From NCBI GenBank assembly GCA_021186555.1, contig JAJKFL010000014.1:35212033-35276032 (forward strand): a DNA stretch of 64,000 nucleotides, in the 5' to 3' direction. The position numbers were made by a program, and so were the translations under genes. The notes below the pieces were generated by a model. The model had not been told where the DNA came from. It ran no database searches and worked only from the letters and a program-made list of their open reading frames with translations. This DNA is from Reticulitermes speratus (taxonomy: Eukaryota; Arthropoda; Insecta; Blattodea; Rhinotermitidae). Positions 59,676-64,000 of this stretch are shown piece by piece. The stretch's first letter is position 1. The number at the start of each line of letters is the position of its first letter.

Positions 59676-59870
59676 TATGATACAACAGAGTGTATTTTCT
59701 ATGAAATACGAGATGAGGCTGAAGAAACAATTAAGCATCGAGCATGTCACAAAGAGATGGCAGCGTTCCAATAGATGGTATTAACCCTCGGTTTACTCTA
59801 ACAATTTTAGAAAAGACCGATGGCAGAGGTTGGCGAGTGTCGCATCAGTATTATTGGTCTGAGTGAGTGA
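59676..59870 (+). repeat. Diverged direct repeat R3, copy 1
   Basis: Related to 60476-60640. Shared blocks are AAACARTTRAGCAWCGAG-like sequence, then AGATGGCAGC and CCRATAGATG, then GGTTTRCTCTA. The two copies lie about 0.8 kb apart in the same orientation and flank the family A SINE at 60016. Class unknown. Confidence 0.55.
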
Positions 59871-60015
59871 GTGAGTGTTTCACAATGGAGCCAGTGATAA
59901 ATGATTATATTCCATACCCTTTGTGTGAGTGGATCACGGCCAGGCCGACAAAATTCGGTAACAGTTTATAGTAACTGATAATAACCGACAATAATCCACC
60001 GGCGTAGATTCTAAT

Positions 60016-60302
60016 GAAGCCAATCCCGGTGGCCGCGCGGTCTAAGGCGTGGGTCTGCGGCCGCTCGCTTGCTGGTATTTCGGGTTCCAATCCCACCGGT
60101 GGCATGGATGTCTGTCTCTTGTGAGTGTTGTGTGTTGTCAGGTAGAGGTCTCTGCGACGGGCCGATCCCTCGTCCATAGGATTTCTACCGACTGTGTGTG
60201 TGTCATTGAGTGTGATCAAGTGCAACAGTAACCTCAACGCCTGCAATAAATATGTAGAAAGAGGTCAAGACCAAGAACGAAAGAAGGAAAGAAAGAAAGA
60301 AA
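60016..60302 (+). mobile_element. Family A SINE with (GAAA)n tail
   Basis: The head GAAGCCAATCCCGGTGGCCG is followed by the A-box region CGCGGTCTAAGGCGTGGGTC and the B-box GGGTTCCAATCCC. The body has GGCATGGATGTCTGTCTCTT and GAGGTCTCTGCGACGGGCC, and is followed by a GAAC/GAAA-rich tail to about 60302. The 9-bp flanks GATTCTAAT (60007-60015) and GAATCTAAT (60303-60311) match at 8 of 9 positions. The tail differs from the poly-A of its relatives. Confidence 0.88.
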
Positions 60303-60475
60303 GAATCTAATACGTATTAATCGATAACGATCAATAATCGTCATTAATCCAGATTAATTACTTTTAATCGGTAGGAATAGACACTAGACGGGTTGCCATA
60401 GTTATGACAGAGGGTGAGACAGTGTTGTCTGTGAGGTCCGCCCTGAGACCAAGGAAATAATTTTCGTAATTCAGG

Positions 60476-60640
60476 CATTGTTTTCTGCGAGTTATGCATT
60501 GAAACTGAAAAAAACAGTTGAGCAACGAGTATATAATGTAACAGAGCACAACCAGATGGCAGCACTCCGATAGATGAAATTAATGCTTGGTTTGCTCTAG
60601 GAAAAGCGCCGTGGAGCATCGCGTGAATATTGTGGCAGTC
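60476..60640 (+). repeat. Diverged direct repeat R3, copy 2
   Basis: Counterpart of 59676-59870, with AGATGGCAGCACTCCGATAG and TGGTTTGCTCTAGG as the best-preserved blocks. Boundaries are not sharp. Confidence 0.55.
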
Positions 60641-61734
60641 CGATTTATAAGACGGACACATGGGTAATTACGACTGTATTAACTAATTATATGGAACAAA
60701 GTTCTGACAGGGTAATAGTCGCTCAATTAGTCGAAAATTCGGCATACTTCTTGGTACAGAGAATTCATTACCGTTGTCACAAAACCACTGATCTCTACAC
60801 TGAACAACAAAACAACAACAACAACAACTACTACTACTACTACTACTACGGGAATTGCAGATATATGACGCCCAGACTTTCTCCCCGGTTCTGCGATAAT
60901 GGAATATATAGTAATTGCTGCTGCGATGGAGCTGGATTAGAGGTCACTGGGCTCCCCAGATAACCACTGCTGCCCCCTGCTACGCGGCTTATAAAGCAGT
61001 ATGAGTCGATGAAAAGCTCACGTATACGTCTAGTGCACGGGAAAAGCTTTCTGTAGCTTCGGGTTCTAAACCCGCATTACACGAGAGCTGGTAAATATGG
61101 CGAAGCATTTTTCCGAGAGTAGACACAGGGATGGACAATCCACACCAGCTACTGGACAATTAAACCTGCACCATCCCTGCTAAATTCTGTGACTACTCAT
61201 GTCTAGGCTCGAAATGTATTACCAGCAATGGCTACAGAGCACGGTTGGGTGCATTGTTAAAAGCAGTATTGGAAATTAGATATGTGAATAATTTTTTTTA
61301 TATATATGGACCAAGATTTTAGAGGATAAACAAGTTAGGACATATACCCACAATCTAACACAGTTCCGCTAAACCCCTGGCTTGCGGGAAATATTTTGCC
61401 CCTGTCACAGTGTTATGTCGCCCGCGCAGACAGTTGAAATGAGAAACGTGTTTTAAACTTTTCCTTAGCACAGCTGAGATAGAACGCCGAAGGAATTTTG
61501 AAAACTTATGAGCAGTTTATTTATGGAGACATACGTTACATTACTAACTCACTTTGTAAAAATTAAAAATAATGATACCTTAGCCTAGGTTCCGAATTGC
61601 GCTGTTTATAAATTTTTCTTATTATTATCATCAGTACATTTTTATTGCACATGATGTACAGACAAATACACAGGTAAAATTACACACAAAATTATACGTG
61701 TACTTATTCGTACTACGTTCTGTGTATTGAATTT
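60641..61734. other. No gene; AAC/TAC microsatellite
   Basis: A compound (AAC)n(TAC)n microsatellite spans about 60806-60849. A CTTCGGGTTCTAAACCCGC string near 61058 resembles a T-arm but lacks other SINE features. Nothing else recognised. Confidence 0.5.
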
Positions 61735-62165
61735 CATGTTGCCCGCATGCAGACCAAACTTTGTCGAAGTTACCCGCACACGTAAAAGGTTGAGCGTCTG
61801 TCCGCATGGAACAACTAGGCTCCCACTGGACGGATATTCACGAAATTTGATGTTTTAGGATGTTTTTGTATAGAAAGTGTAGTTATAATTGACACGAATG
61901 ACTGATACATTACATAAACACCTACGTAAATGTATGATATTATTTCGCTGAATTCTTGTTAGAATGAGAAATGTTTCAGACAAAATTTTAGAGAAAAGCA
62001 AAACACACATTTTAGGTCTAAACGTTTTGCCGAAGATCGTGCCGTGTGTAAGATAACGTTCAGACATATGGCAGAGCCAGACAGGCCATAGACGACAATA
62101 TAATACGGCGCCTAAAAGATGCAAGAATACAGGCACACACTTATAATATTTCATACCTATTGCTA
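61735..62165 (+). repeat. Dispersed repeat R1, long copy
   Basis: Matches 7265-7737 in the same orientation. Shared blocks include GTCCGCATGGAACAA, TCGCTGAATTCTT, TAGAATGAGAAAT, CACATTTTA, AGAGCCAGACAGGCCA and GACAATATAAT. The 5' GCGACTATTAGC block is not well preserved here. It ends near ATTTCATACCTATTGC. Confidence 0.75.
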
Positions 62166-63351
62166 TTACGCGGGAACAAAGGTTAGGCGAAAGCGCCTTA
62201 ATGTTACGTTATACGTACATTGCCTGCCTTGTTTCCTTGAACATCATGTCGAAAGCGATTTTCTGTGATAAGTATTTAGCGGGTTACACTCAAGCAACAT
62301 GCGCAAATGCTTGTGCAGTGATCATTAGTGTGGCCTGACTGTAGTGCCTATAGGTGTTAGTGAGACTAACCTTATCAAATTTCAGAGAAATCCTTTTAGC
62401 GGTTCTCAAGTTTTTACGGGCAGATAAGCATAACAAAGCTTATGAGAACTTCATTTCTTCCACTTTTTTATTAGCAAATTTCAAAAATTAATTTCCATAA
62501 AACTGGATGGCGTGTAATCTTCTTACATGTGTTATACCGTTCAGTGATAAAAGAACCTTTATTATTTGTTGGAGACATGCATTAGAGTAGGAACGCACTT
62601 TCTTTCTTTCCTTCTTCTTTCTTCCTTTCTTCCTTCCTTTCTTTCATTCTGCTGCCTATATTTCTTTCTTTCTTTCGTTATTTACTTTTCTTCTTTTAAC
62701 GCTTAGTTCATTTATTATCAATGACAATCATATTTGCGTTAGAATCTTCTGGGAACCAAACGTTTGTTGGCAGCTCCGACGTCCTTCTTATAATGCCACT
62801 CCATAAGTCTGCAGCCGAAACACGCGGACAAACACGATTTTCCACTATACCTTCGTTTCTTATATATCTTGTGCAAGGAACGTTTCAACATGAGTTCAGC
62901 TAGCACACCGCGTGTCCACTCTCTCACTTTTCCAGTTCCCTTAGAAGGCTGTGAAAGACCATCAAGAAATACACTCGACACCTTCCCAGGGACGTAGAAT
63001 GTTTCAACAGAACGCCGCCCGGTAGGTGCTAATGGTTGTCCAAAGTTCGCAATTCGACATATTCGTATTTACAAACGTTCTTGTGAGATAGGATCGTTAC
63101 TTTGTACGCCCCTGCCTCAGCAGATTTTCATATAATTTGTGCTAGAGACGATTTTCAGCATTAAAATGCCAATGCGACCTTGGATGCCGAGCGTTTAAGC
63201 AAAGTCATGTTATTCAGTACGATTGACTAACTACGTGAACAACTAACAGACCCAGTTCTTTGGTAGTAGTACCCGAAGATTCAGCATCCTTGAAGACATC
63301 ACCAAACCTGGCCAATTATTACAATCCTGAGCCAGTTTCGTCCACCTTTGG
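62166..63351. other. No gene; pyrimidine-rich simple repeat
   Basis: A (TTTC)n/(TTCC)n tract occupies about 62600-62680. Open frames of 60-80 codons are unrecognised. Confidence 0.5.
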
Positions 63352-63890
63352 TGTCTTCCTCTTCTCCTTCTTAGATGGCACTACAGTCCAATGCGGACCT
63401 TCGCCTCCTTAATGGACTTCTTCCAGTCAGCTCTGTTTTTTGACCTCTCTTTCCAGTTTTTAATTTTGCTTCTATTAATATCTGTTTGTACACAGTTCCA
63501 CCATCTGTTTTTTTGGTGGTCCTCTTAGTCGATTTCCCTGGGAATTATTATGAAATACTTGACTTGCTTTTCTTTTACTATCCATTCTATTAACATGACC
63601 AATCCAATTCAACCGACTTATTCTGACAAATGAAAGTATATCTAAATATCCAAACAGCTGCATTAATTCCTTATTATATCGCTTTCCCCAATTCTCATTT
63701 CCTTTAATTCCCCCAAACATTCTTCTTAAAACTTTTCTTTCAAAAGCAGCCAGCCGTTCAGTAATACCTCTGCTCCGTATCTTGCCACTAGTCTTATTCA
63801 TGTCTTGTAGATTTTTGTTTTCTGCTCTGAGTACTGAAGACTCTTTAGTAGGGGAAGAAGTACATAATCTGCTCTATGTGCATATGTCAT
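63352..63890 (-). mobile_element. LINE 3' end, second family
   Basis: A 5'-truncated non-LTR element on the minus strand. The RT C-terminal region reads LLPLLKSLQYSEQKTKIYKT (about 63850), then RLAAFERKVLRRMFGGIKGN, YNKELMQLFGYLDILSFVRI and SRLNWIGHVNRMDSKRKASQ. After a frameshift at an A7 run near 63510 it continues WWNCVQTDIN, WKERSKNRADWKKSIKEAKV and RIGL with a stop near 63388. A GAAGGAGAAGAGGAAGA-like simple tail follows. The sequence differs from the LINE at 40945, so two families are present. The YADD box is not included. Confidence 0.85.
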
Positions 63891-64000
63891 TTTTCAATCT
63901 CTGGTCTTAATTCATTTTTATTTGTTAAATTGTACCAAATTATGTATAGTCACTCAATGTTTGAAAATTATATGTGCCAGTTTTTACAAATTCATTTTCA
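63891..64000. other. Window edge, nothing recognised
   Basis: AT-rich sequence to the end of the window. More LINE sequence may lie within it, but I could not recognise any. Confidence 0.3.

Noticed and set aside
60800-60963. 90-codon frame over the AAC/TAC microsatellite
   Set aside because: The Asn/Tyr runs come from the microsatellite, and the flanks are unrecognised.

Overview
The window looks like an intergenic or intronic stretch of a large animal genome, most likely an insect. The tRNA-derived SINEs, LINE fragments and pogo/Tigger remnants are of types common in insects with large genomes. A cockroach or termite relative is my guess, from general familiarity with similar repeats, and no search was run. 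I see no bacterial-style operon, no rRNA, no functional tRNA, no CRISPR array and no host protein-coding gene that I can defend. Every coding similarity I trust belongs to a decayed transposable element. Open frames without ATG starts and frames running through tandem repeats or SINEs were not treated as genes.

Layout. 0-12 kb: mostly unique-looking AT-rich DNA with a family B SINE (2.9 kb), two short hAT-type MITEs with perfect 15-bp terminal inverted repeats (6.56 and 9.62 kb), a copy of an unclassified dispersed repeat called R1 here (7.27 kb), and a family C SINE (8.47 kb). 12.57-13.65 kb: a 26-bp tandem array. 16-19 kb: two R1 pieces, a composite family A SINE and a family B SINE. 19.19-20.67 kb: a 41-bp satellite with a recurring 127-bp variant block. 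21-24 kb: SINE fragments, simple repeats and a head-to-head SINE pair. 24.85-27.69 kb: a nearly full-length but broken pogo-like DNA transposon on the minus strand, with a family A SINE inserted in it. 27.9-39 kb: sparse, with one unrecognised 220-residue open frame, a SINE, short tandem repeats, a Penelope-like terminal motif and a 146-bp foldback. 38.9-45 kb: transposon-rich (four SINEs, a Tigger relic, a LINE 3' half with the YADD box). 46-54.4 kb: three tandem arrays, of about 70, 58 and 51 bp. 57-64 kb: three family A SINEs, a deleted Tigger derivative of about 0.7 kb, R1 again, and a second LINE 3' end at the right edge.

The parts do not work together as a pathway. The order of events can be read in places: the pogo-like element inserted and decayed, and a SINE then landed in it with a 13-bp target duplication. 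Non-LTR machinery encoded by LINEs normally mobilises SINEs, but neither LINE fragment here could encode a working enzyme.
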